Source of the DNA: Cenarchaeum sp. SB0662_bin_33
Lineage (GTDB): Archaea; Thermoproteota; Nitrososphaeria; Nitrososphaerales; Nitrosopumilaceae
Assembly (NCBI GenBank): GCA_009840065.1
Contig: VXON01000068.1
Location: 1-5,554 of the forward strand
Direction: 5' to 3'
DNA length: 5,554 nucleotides
The notes beneath the pieces are model-generated. The model saw only the letters and a program-made list of their open reading frames with translations, searched no databases and was not told the DNA's origin. This document shows, piece by piece, positions 1-5,458 of this stretch; the stretch's first letter is position 1, and each line of letters begins with the position of its first letter. A program made the translations under genes and the position numbers.

Positions 1-82
1 TTACATTATACTGCCCCAACCAAGTAGGCAACTTCAAAAAGCAAAACACTTTCGATTATACAACCTTCTCTTTTTGAATCTA

Positions 83-145
83 ATGTCCCTAGATCAGGAA
101 CACGTGAACACCATGTCCCCTACTTTCCAATGTATTCCATGTCCC
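83..145. repeat. three direct ATGTCCC heptamers upstream of the cupredoxin gene
   Basis: The heptamer ATGTCCC occurs at 83-89, 113-119 and 139-145, all on the plus strand. The last two are extended to CCATGTCCC (111-119 and 137-145, period 26). All three lie upstream of the proposed TATA box at 176-184, the last ending about 30 bp before it. Direct repeats at intervals of about 26-30 bp, near three helical turns, could be operator or activator sites for the downstream gene. The repeats are plain in the sequence; a regulatory role is inference, and a chance cluster of a 7-mer cannot be excluded. Confidence 0.3.
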
Positions 146-175
146 TGTAACTTACCAGAAGCTGACTCTCATTAT

Positions 176-184
176 TTTTAAATA
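176..184 (+). promoter_or_regulatory. TATA-like box for the cupredoxin/transglutaminase gene
   Basis: The stretch TTTTAAATA resembles an archaeal TATA box. Its centre near 180 predicts transcription starting around 206, which gives the ATG at 212 a leader of only a few bases. The alternative TTG at 200 would fall upstream of the expected transcript start, so this box argues for the ATG. No Shine-Dalgarno motif is visible. Confidence 0.45.
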
Positions 185-211
185 CAAATACGACAAATAT
201 TGCGCAAGAAA

Positions 212-2146
212 ATGAAGAACGAAGCAATACGAAAATCAACTAGTATTACACTTATGGCGATCATGGTCGCAGGCGGACTTGTATTTGCTATTTTTGGTGT
301 CTCATCTGCCGCATATGTAGACAATGTATTGTATGTATATGCCGAAAGCGAGGTGGTTGGAGAGGTCGTAGTACTTAATACAAAAGGATCGTCTGTACCC
401 GGTTGCGAAACCACCAATGACTGCTTTGTGCCTCCTGTAGTCACCATAAATATCAATGAGAAGATAGTCTGGAAGAATGTCGATACTGCAGCCCACACTG
501 TCACCAGTGGTGTATTATCTGATGGCGGCCCGGATGGTGTATTTGATAGTGGTCTGTTTGTTCCAGGTGTCGAATTCTCTCACACATTTGACACGCCGGG
601 CGAATATCCATACTTCTGTATTGTCCACCCGTGGATGGCGGGTCTGATAGTCGTCCAAGAGACTGTAGATGATGCTACATCAGGCCAACCATACGTTGAC
701 ATAGAGAACGACTTTTTCATGGATGTTGGAGAGGCCGTAGTACTTAATACAAAAGGATCGTCTGTACCCGGTTGCGAAACCACCAATGACTGCTTTGTGC
801 CTCCTGTAGTCACCATAAATATCAATGAGAAGATAGTCTGGAAGAATGTCGATACTGCAGCCCACACTGTCACCAGTGGTGTATTATCTGATGGCGGCCC
901 GGATGGTGTATTTGATAGTGGTCTGTTTGTTCCAGGTGTCGAATTCTCTCACACATTTGACACGCCGGGCGAATATCCATACTTCTGTATTGTCCACCCG
1001 TGGATGGCGGGTCTGATAGTCGTCCAAGAGACTGTAGATGATGCTACATCAGGCCAACCATATGTCAACATAGAGAACAACTTTTTCATGGAATTTCCTA
1101 AAGAGTGGTCTGTTCAAAATATGTATGGTGCAGATCAGCCAACTGTGGCGGCGGCAGGTTCTAGCATTGCTGTGGTACCTCCAAATATCGCAGTATACGT
1201 TGAGGAGGCCGGTAATCATACACTAAACACTGTTCGTGAAAGTAGATTGGCAGATTTAAAGACACTAGATAATCTTGAAATTTTAAATCATGAATTGGTA
1301 AGTATAAACAATTTTGATGTTTTTGTATTGGATGTCACAGATGTATTTGATTCGGACACTGCCTCTACGAATATTAAATATCGGCAAGCAACCATAGTGT
1401 CCTCTGATAAAATCTACACTTTTCTGTTTAGCGCAACCTTGAGCGACTTTGATTCATATGCACACTATTTTACAGAATCACTAGAATCGTTTAGAATAAT
1501 TATGCGTGAGAGTTACGAGTCATCCCCTCAGCGTACCATACAGGAGACTGTTCTACGACTGGAATTTTACGATTCCAAGAGTAACCACTACGTATGGACC
1601 CTACCCATATCTGCGTATGAGGATGCTGTGTTTGAAAGTCGTCTAAAATCCACATCAATGGTACTGAATCCACTACGACTTAGTATGGATGATGGGGAGA
1701 CTATATCTACTATCGGACTAGATGGCTTCGTTCGGGGTAGTTTCAGTAACATAATAGATGATGTCTATAACAATTCATATGACAACACTGACTTTATCTG
1801 GGAGGTTTGGCATATAGTATCACAGTTGACAGTCTATGATCCGGATGTACATCTGCATAGCGAAGGTAGGTTTGCTACTGAGACATTCTCGCGTGGAGGT
1901 GGGGACTGTGAAGATCTGGCCATACTGATAGCAGATATGCTGGCATCCTCAGAGCATACTGTAGACTGGAACATTCAGTATCTGTATATGGATACGGATA
2001 ATCCCACAGATCCACAGACGGTAAATCACGTGATGCTACATGTGGATGACGGTGTACATAGTTACCTGATAGAGGCCACAGGCAAACCAAGCTGGGATTA
2101 CTATCCGGATGGTGTACGCGGATGGTTTATCAATGCCCGAGGCTAG
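212..2146 (+). CDS. exported double-cupredoxin, PsbP-like and transglutaminase-like multidomain protein
   Basis: I read 644 residues from ATG 212; an in-frame TTG at 200 would add four residues but lies too close to the TATA box. Residues 1-33 are a basic N-terminus followed by a hydrophobic segment, a signal peptide or membrane anchor, so the rest should act outside the membrane. Two cupredoxin domains follow (about 49-171 and 172-294). Each has a full type 1 copper set: His95, Cys136, His139 and Met142, then His218, Cys259, His262 and Met265. Each also has a Cys pair (65/71, 188/194) in the GSSVPGCETTNDC segment typical of ammonia-oxidising archaea. Residues about 290-430 look like a PsbP/Mog1-type domain (FMEFPKEWSV start, SLESFRII end). 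The C-terminal 200 residues resemble transglutaminase-like or BTLCP-type cysteine proteinases, with GGGDCED (Cys566), NHVMLHV (His606 or His610) and LIEATG, where Glu621 stands where Asp is usual. Copper binding is well supported. Peptidase, crosslinking or electron-transfer roles are inference. No operon partner is visible. Confidence 0.88.
   Translation: MKNEAIRKSTSITLMAIMVAGGLVFAIFGVSSAAYVDNVLYVYAESEVVGEVVVLNTKGSSVPGCETTNDCFVPPVVTININEKIVWKNVDTAAHTVTSGVLSDGGPDGVFDSGLFVPGVEFSHTFDTPGEYPYFCIVHPWMAGLIVVQETVDDATSGQPYVDIENDFFMDVGEAVVLNTKGSSVPGCETTNDCFVPPVVTININEKIVWKNVDTAAHTVTSGVLSDGGPDGVFDSGLFVPGVEFSHTFDTPGEYPYFCIVHPWMAGLIVVQETVDDATSGQPYVNIENNFFMEFPKEWSVQNMYGADQPTVAAAGSSIAVVPPNIAVYVEEAGNHTLNTVRESRLADLKTLDNLEILNHELVSINNFDVFVLDVTDVFDSDTASTNIKYRQATIVSSDKIYTFLFSATLSDFDSYAHYFTESLESFRIIMRESYESSPQRTIQETVLRLEFYDSKSNHYVWTLPISAYEDAVFESRLKSTSMVLNPLRLSMDDGETISTIGLDGFVRGSFSNIIDDVYNNSYDNTDFIWEVWHIVSQLTVYDPDVHLHSEGRFATETFSRGGGDCEDLAILIADMLASSEHTVDWNIQYLYMDTDNPTDPQTVNHVMLHVDDGVHSYLIEATGKPSWDYYPDGVRGWFINARG
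356..724 (+). repeat. tandem repeat unit 1 (369 bp, first cupredoxin domain)
   Basis: This is the first unit of a head-to-tail duplication with period 369 bp (123 codons, in frame). I count five differences from unit 2, one near the start (T366 versus C735) and four near the end of the unit. The central run, about 367-693, is identical to 736-1062, including all third codon positions. It encodes one complete cupredoxin domain plus the linker to the next. Confidence 0.93.
725..1093 (+). repeat. tandem repeat unit 2 (369 bp, second cupredoxin domain)
   Basis: This second unit directly abuts unit 1, and the repeat boundary falls just before the conserved VGE(V/A)VVLNTK start of each domain. The linker following each domain (YV-IEN-FFM) is duplicated too. 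In unit 2 it runs on directly into the PsbP-like domain, so unit 2 probably keeps the original junction and unit 1 is the inserted copy. Confidence 0.93.
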
Positions 2147-2180
2147 AAGGACTGGTTGAGGGCAAGATCTCGACAGCCGC

Positions 2181-2190
2181 ATATATAAAG
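2181..2190 (+). promoter_or_regulatory. TATA-like box before the TnpB remnant
   Basis: The stretch ATATATAAAG lies in the gap after the cupredoxin gene, upstream of the broken tnpB frame. The spacing predicts a transcript start near 2212, between an in-frame GTG at 2206 and ATG at 2251. It does not decide the start codon, but it looks like a relic of the promoter of this gene. Confidence 0.4.
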
Positions 2191-2250
2191 AATAAACAGA
2201 GTGTAGTGGAAATTATACAGATAAGCATACCCCCTGAGTTTTGCGAGTCA

Positions 2251-3014
2251 ATGCCTAGACATTTACTCCCTGATGCGGTATTATGTATTATAGTACATTT
2301 ATACAAAGTACAGTTGCGCCGTGATGTACATCTTGCAGAGTGGGCGCATCATATGGGACACGTGTCTAGATACGTATACAACCGGGCCGTATCAGAGTAC
2401 CTGTTTGGTATAGAGGTATTGCTGGGCAAAACATCTGACTCAAAGGCATTATATTCAAACAGTTGACTGTGTGGCGCGCTGAACATACATGGCTGCGTGA
2501 GTGCCCCGTGGTATTTGGGCGATGTACCATACAGGATGCCTCGGTTGCGTGTAGGCGAGTTATACAAGACAACTCTGACCGCGTACCCCACCGCCACAAA
2601 GACGGCCGCATCATACTGAGTTGTGTAAATCCACCTGTACGGAAATATAGCCACATCATACATATCCCCGGGTTTGGTGTGGTAGAGACCGCCAAGGCCA
2701 TCCTAGAATCATTGGAGATGCGCTCATTCAAGATAGTTGATGTGACCCGATATGTGAACAAAGACACAAAGCACTCCGACCATATGTTTGAGTTGCATAT
2801 CGCCGTGCAGGTACCGGTAGAGCCACATCGTGCTACAGGTGTGGTACGAGGCATCAATGTAGGAGGCAAGCACCTGGCAGTTACCGTTGACACAAATGCT
2901 GTACACAACACGCGCCATAGAAATATACTGCGGGATATTGATGCATTAAAGCATCTACACGACCGCAAAAAGAAGGGTGGTCGGAAGTGGCGTATAATAC
3001 ACGACCAAATGTAA
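2251..3014 (+). pseudogene. tnpB: TnpB (IS200/IS605- or IS607-type OrfB) remnant: frameshifted, catalytically altered and truncated
   Basis: Two frames together read as the N-terminal half of a TnpB, the RNA-guided nuclease of IS200/IS605- and IS607-type elements. The first, to the TGA at 2464-2466, gives LYKVQLRRDVHLAEW and SRYVYNRAV, matching the usual TnpB opening. The second, open from about 2439 to TAA 3012-3014, gives LTVWRAEHTWLRECP, then a basic stretch, and RGINVGGKHLAVTVD, the RuvC-I motif. Joining them needs one frame change within 2439-2466. The RuvC-I aspartate (normally GIDxG) is Asn here (codon AAT), and the RuvC-II, RuvC-III and zinc-finger parts are missing. The frame ends because an IS66-family element inserted at 3010/3011; its terminal GTAAC supplies the stop. 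The true start is uncertain (GTG 2206 or ATG 2251; the ATG at 2122 lies inside the preceding gene). The part from TTG 2463 to 3014 could be listed elsewhere as a 183-residue hypothetical protein. No TnpA gene is nearby. Confidence 0.8.
3006..3010. repeat. putative target-site duplication, TnpB side (CAAAT)
   Basis: CAAAT lies directly against the GTAACA terminus at 3011 and is repeated directly against the opposite terminus at 4618-4622. Five bases is shorter than the 8 bp usual for IS66. A longer match, ACCAAAT at 3004-3010 and 4616-4622, exists only if the right end is moved in by two bases. Confidence 0.5.
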
Positions 3015-3036
3015 CAGCTCACCGTTGTGAAGCTGG
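3011..3036 (+). repeat. terminal inverted repeat, transposase 3' side
   Basis: The sequence begins GTAACAGCTC and continues with the core GTTGTGAAG at 3024-3032. Both blocks recur in inverted form at 4592-4617, with six mismatches in 26 positions. Confidence 0.85.
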
Positions 3037-3115
3037 CAGCATATACAACACAAATGCAAGGATATCCGCAATTAGATATACGGTTGTATTGACCTGGCCT
3101 GCAATAGTTTGCACA

Positions 3116-4561
3116 TTATGCAGTAGTAAGAACTGGAATCATGGAGTCTTGTGGTAGTGGAACCGTATCTATCTTGCCATCAAGGTAATCCTTCATGAAG
3201 GTGTACGGGTTTATGCCGCGTACACGGCAGGTTGCATATATGCTCGACAGTATCTCGGCGGTCTTTATGCCGCGCCTTGAGCGGTTTCCGTAGCAAACCT
3301 TTCTCATTAAGGCAAACGTCCGTAGGGCGCGCTCACTTGTGTTGTTGTGGTACGGTATATCATCATGTTTTAGAAACGTTAGCAGCTGTCCACCCTCACA
3401 CCTTAAACGCTTGGCGTATCGTATACAGTCCAAATCTGTGTATTGTGCATTTGCAAGAGTCGATATCCGGCTCTGTAGGTGACGTATGTATAATTCGGGT
3501 ATGGGTGTTTTCTGGTGTTCATCTCGCAGTTTTATCGCATCTTTTAGTATGGAATAAAGTTCGGTGAATAGTTGCTTGTACTCTGGACTGTTGTTCTTCT
3601 CCAGTGTCCGGTACATGTCACGGAAATAGTGAAGAATACACCTCTGTTTTTCTAGGCCTACATCATTCCACGAGGAGTGTGAATCGTCTACAATTATCCC
3701 ATCAAACCCCTCCAGTATGGCCTCAGTTACAAGCTTGCTGCAGGATGGAGACAGATGAAACAGTACTATATGCGAGGTGATAAACGCCCAGAGCCACCAG
3801 TGTACACCGTTGAGAAACCATCCGGTATCATCACCAAATACTATATCGGTATGCTGTATGGCCTCCATCATATCATTGTATAGCGGCTCGCATCTGTCTG
3901 CAACGGCATTGCACATGTCTATAATTACGGATGTATCTATGAATCTGCCAAACAACATGTGTATTATGGTCTGAATTTTTTCAAAAGATATGGCAAGGCA
4001 CCGCATTGCAAATATCTGAGCCATTATTGTAGTGCCAAAATGCCCATTATACAGTACACCCGGAATGGTTGCAGAGTATTGCCGGTGGCAGTGTTTGCAG
4101 TATCGTCGACGTATCTTCCATTGTGTTACGGTCCATCTCCCGTCTAGTACATCCTCGGATTTTCGGGTGTGTATATTTGCAGTATCTGCAAGCTGCTTGC
4201 CGCATATGGGACAGAATGCAATATCGGCCACCTGTTGTATTGTATGAAATTGGTGCGAGTCAGAGTTACCTGGTCTGTCTCTTGGCGTGCGCTGGTGTGG
4301 ATAGTCCTTGTATTTACGGGTGTTATAACTTCGGGATTTTTTGCTGTGATGCCCCCGTGATTTCGTCTGCGTAACTTCCTTCTCCAGCTGTTTTATCCGG
4401 TCTTGTAATTGCGCAATCACATCATCCTTCTGTGCAATCATATCACCTTGCTGTGCAATTTCCCTGTCCTGCACATCGAATTTTTTACTAAAAAACTCCA
4501 CAATCTTATTGACATCCTGATTTGACCAGTCTACATCTGTGAGTTCAAATCCGCAAATCAT
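3116..4561 (-). CDS. tnpC: IS66-family transposase (TnpC type)
   Basis: This is the DDE transposase that would mobilise the surrounding element. I prefer the second of two adjacent ATGs (4561, 481 residues; the first at 4564 adds one Met). MICGFELTDVDW then aligns without gap to MINEFEFADIDW of the neighbouring relative, and the TATA box is centred 25-26 nt upstream. Domains in order: a conserved N-terminal patch; a coiled coil at about 30-65 with Ile35, Ile42, Ile49, Ile56 and Val63 in perfect heptads; a basic linker (about 67-97); a zinc-finger-like region with CPICG (Cys117, Cys120) and CKHC (Cys155, Cys158); and the DDE_Tnp_IS66 domain. The likely triad is Asp244 in GDDTGW (DET is usual in the family), Asp292 in IIVDD, and Glu410 in NNTSERALR, followed by the RKVCYGNRSRRG signature. 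Length is normal for the family and no frameshift or stop is seen, so the gene looks functional. The catalytic assignments come from motif matching by eye. Confidence 0.93.
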   Translation of the reverse strand: MICGFELTDVDWSNQDVNKIVEFFSKKFDVQDREIAQQGDMIAQKDDVIAQLQDRIKQLEKEVTQTKSRGHHSKKSRSYNTRKYKDYPHQRTPRDRPGNSDSHQFHTIQQVADIAFCPICGKQLADTANIHTRKSEDVLDGRWTVTQWKIRRRYCKHCHRQYSATIPGVLYNGHFGTTIMAQIFAMRCLAISFEKIQTIIHMLFGRFIDTSVIIDMCNAVADRCEPLYNDMMEAIQHTDIVFGDDTGWFLNGVHWWLWAFITSHIVLFHLSPSCSKLVTEAILEGFDGIIVDDSHSSWNDVGLEKQRCILHYFRDMYRTLEKNNSPEYKQLFTELYSILKDAIKLRDEHQKTPIPELYIRHLQSRISTLANAQYTDLDCIRYAKRLRCEGGQLLTFLKHDDIPYHNNTSERALRTFALMRKVCYGNRSRRGIKTAEILSSIYATCRVRGINPYTFMKDYLDGKIDTVPLPQDSMIPVLTTA

Positions 4562-4582
4562 CATTTTGTAATTTTAATTTTA

Positions 4583-4590
4583 GTATATAA
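4583..4590 (-). promoter_or_regulatory. TATA-like box for the IS66 transposase
   Basis: TTATATAC on the minus strand is centred about 25-26 nt upstream of ATG 4561, the spacing of a leaderless archaeal promoter. It lies wholly inside the element. The block TTTGGTTATAT overlapping it is identical in the second IS66 element (5420-5430), so it appears conserved between the two relatives. Confidence 0.6.
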
Positions 4591-4591
4591 C

Positions 4592-4617
4592 CAAACTTCA
4601 CAACAACGAGATGTTAC
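4592..4617 (-). repeat. terminal inverted repeat, transposase 5' side
   Basis: Read on the minus strand it starts GTAACATCTC and contains GTTGTGAAG, matching the opposite terminus at 3011-3036. The first ten bases are identical to the start of the second element at 5380-5389. Confidence 0.85.
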
Positions 4618-4622
4618 CAAAT
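4618..4622. repeat. putative target-site duplication, distal side (CAAAT)
   Basis: This is a direct copy of the CAAAT at 3006-3010, immediately outside the inverted-repeat terminus. The short length leaves a chance match possible. Confidence 0.5.
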
Positions 4623-4815
4623 AAGATGATTTCGAAGTAGCAGAATTTTTTGTATATGTGTTTATAGAGTGGGACTTACATGACTGAATAAACAATGAAA
4701 ATGTGCGTCCTTGGCAGTCCAATGCAGTGGAAGTATGGTTCGCTATAGCATGTAATTCCCACATCATCTACATCAGCAATGGATTGAGAGTTTTTAGATG
4801 TCATGGTATCGTAAC

Positions 4816-4840
4816 TCTGTCTACGCTGTTCCGAGACAGA
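4816..4840 (-). terminator. stem-loop directly after the small coiled-coil gene (possible 3'-end signal)
   Basis: TCTGTCT (4816-4822) and AGACAGA (4834-4840) form a perfect 7-bp stem with an 11-base loop, extendable by two C-G pairs past a bulged A. On the minus strand the stem begins at the base after the TGA at 4843-4841. No oligo-T run follows closely, and archaeal termination normally relies on T-tracts. The structure is visible, but its role as terminator or transcript-stabilising hairpin is inference. Confidence 0.35.
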
Positions 4841-5041
4841 TCATTTTCGCTTACGCTTAGCCTGCCTCTCTCTTCGAATCGCGTCCAGTTGAAACTGTAT
4901 TGTTTCCAACTCATTACGCTTTGCAATTATCTTCTCATTAACACCAAGTCGCTCATTTTCAAGTTCAACCAACTCGTTTGAACACACCTCAAACAAGTCA
5001 AGAACGCGATTCCATTCCTTCTCTAAGTCATCGGTCATCAT
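4841..5041 (-). CDS. small coiled-coil protein with basic tail, unrecognised
   Basis: The frame gives 66 residues from ATG 5041 (a second ATG follows at once). I do not recognise a family. The sequence is strongly helical and charged: an acidic N-terminus (MMTDDLEKEW), a leucine/isoleucine-spaced central part with long runs of Glu, Asn and Lys, then a very basic C-terminus (RRERQAKRKRK) that could bind nucleic acid. Its start overlaps the end of the preceding 45-residue frame by 14 nt. It may be (a) the second gene of an overlapping pair, with its own TATA-like stretch CTATTATATC (5063-5072) centred 26 nt upstream of the ATG, or (b) the C-terminal half of one gene of about 105 residues split by a 7-bp duplication at the junction. 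No Shine-Dalgarno site precedes it. It lies between two IS66-type ends and may be either cargo or leftover host sequence. Confidence 0.5.
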   Translation of the reverse strand: MMTDDLEKEWNRVLDLFEVCSNELVELENERLGVNEKIIAKRNELETIQFQLDAIRRERQAKRKRK

Positions 5042-5165
5042 GGAATAGTGGATCGTATGTCTCTATTATATCACAGATGTCTCGGAGGTGTTTTGTGATG
5101 ATTGGATCCTCGATCTTGTCAGCTAGAGCCCGACCCTTTGCAATAACACTACTTGCCTCAGCCAT
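5028..5165 (-). CDS. 45-residue reading frame upstream of and overlapping the coiled-coil frame, unrecognised
   Basis: ATG 5165 opens a 45-codon frame beginning MAEASSVIAKGRALADKIED and ending in PLFHDDR at TGA 5030-5028. It looks helical and mildly acidic, with no motif I can name. The start is favoured by a TATA-like box centred 26-27 nt upstream (5188-5195), and an in-frame TAA lies a few codons further up. The last codons (HDD) run into the start of the next frame. Removing one 7-base repeat (GATGACC) would fuse HDD directly to LEKEWNRVLDLF and give a single protein of about 105 residues. I therefore regard this as either the N-terminal part of a frameshifted gene or the first of two overlapping small genes. 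Confidence 0.45.
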   Translation of the reverse strand: MAEASSVIAKGRALADKIEDPIITKHLRDICDIIETYDPLFHDDR

Positions 5166-5187
5166 AGCATATCTACCCGAATGTTAC

Positions 5188-5195
5188 CTTTAAAG
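5188..5195 (-). promoter_or_regulatory. TATA-like box for the small minus-strand locus
   Basis: CTTTAAAG, the same on both strands, is centred 26-27 nt upstream of ATG 5165. That is the classic spacing for an archaeal leaderless transcript. It is the main reason to treat the two short frames downstream as a real transcription unit. Confidence 0.55.
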
Positions 5196-5429
5196 ATTAT
5201 CTATAGTTGATATGCACGATCCGGGCCATGCACTGATTTGACCTAAACTTGTATCGTCATGGCATCAAAACCGTCAGCCTCAATGTGCTGGTGATACGTT
5301 CCGACGTTGTTGGAGCATCAGATCAGAGTAACTGCGCATGCGACGTCCGGTGCTTAAAGGCTCGAATATGTAAGAAATGGTAACATCTCTCTATCCGGTA
5401 CTAGTTGTTAATTATGACATTTGGTTATA

Positions 5430-5437
5430 TTATATAG
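5430..5437 (+). promoter_or_regulatory. TATA-like box for the second IS66 transposase
   Basis: TTATATAG is centred about 25-26 nt upstream of ATG 5459, again at leaderless spacing, in a position equivalent to the box of the complete element. Confidence 0.55.
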
Positions 5438-5458
5438 TAAAATTATCAGTACAAATTA

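Larger units (their letters stand above)
3011..4617 (-). mobile_element. complete IS66-family insertion sequence (about 1607 bp)
   Basis: The element is delimited by imperfect terminal inverted repeats, with 20 of 26 positions matching by hand alignment (3011-3036 against the reverse complement of 4592-4617). Both ends begin GTAACA, in line with the GTAA ends known for IS66. It holds a single transposase gene on the minus strand, a 56-bp leader with promoter, and about 100 bp of untranslated sequence after the gene. No accessory tnpA/tnpB-type genes of the proteobacterial IS66 layout are present. The element sits inside the TnpB remnant. Its left end (transposase upstream side) is shared with a second, partial element starting at 5380. 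Confidence 0.85.

Noticed and set aside
64..76. T-rich run CTTCTCTTTTTG as a terminator of an upstream gene
   Set aside because: An archaeal T-tract terminator is possible, but no gene end is visible in the first bases, so there is nothing to attach it to.
178..873. Minus-strand frames of about 97-108 codons that occur twice with nearly the same sequence
   Set aside because: They are antisense shadows of the duplicated cupredoxin coding sequence; their similarity only reflects the 369-bp tandem repeat.
2122..2250. ATG at 2122 as the start of a 114-residue gene
   Set aside because: It lies inside the end of the cupredoxin gene and upstream of the TATA-like box at 2181-2190; TnpB similarity only begins near 2290.
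2366..3022. A 218-codon open frame on the minus strand opposite the tnpB remnant
   Set aside because: The plus strand here has clear TnpB motifs (LTVWRAEHTWL, RuvC-I). The antisense product shows no recognisable domain and extends into the IS66 terminus, so it is a shadow frame.
4623..4700. Possible 3' half of tnpB after the IS66 insertion (short plus-strand stretch with VAEFFVYVFIEW)
   Set aside because: It only vaguely resembles the TnpB region before the RuvC-II motif, is closed by stop codons, and lacks the RuvC-II and zinc-finger motifs. I could not support a continuation.
4561..4767. A 68-codon minus-strand frame across the IS66 right end
   Set aside because: It crosses the inverted repeat and promoter of the element, ends at the transposase start, and has no recognisable features.
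4875..4882. TTCGAATC, resembling a tRNA T-loop
   Set aside because: No acceptor stem, D-arm or anticodon arm can be folded around it, and it lies within the coiled-coil reading frame.
5196..5379. Short minus-strand reading stretch just beside the second IS66 end (containing GRRMRSYSDLM), possibly a gene tail cut by the insertion
   Set aside because: It is about 35 codons long, needs a frameshift to continue, and matches no family I recognise. A plus-strand frame there is equally short; otherwise this stretch shows only a small palindrome (CGCATGCG) and no RNA gene.
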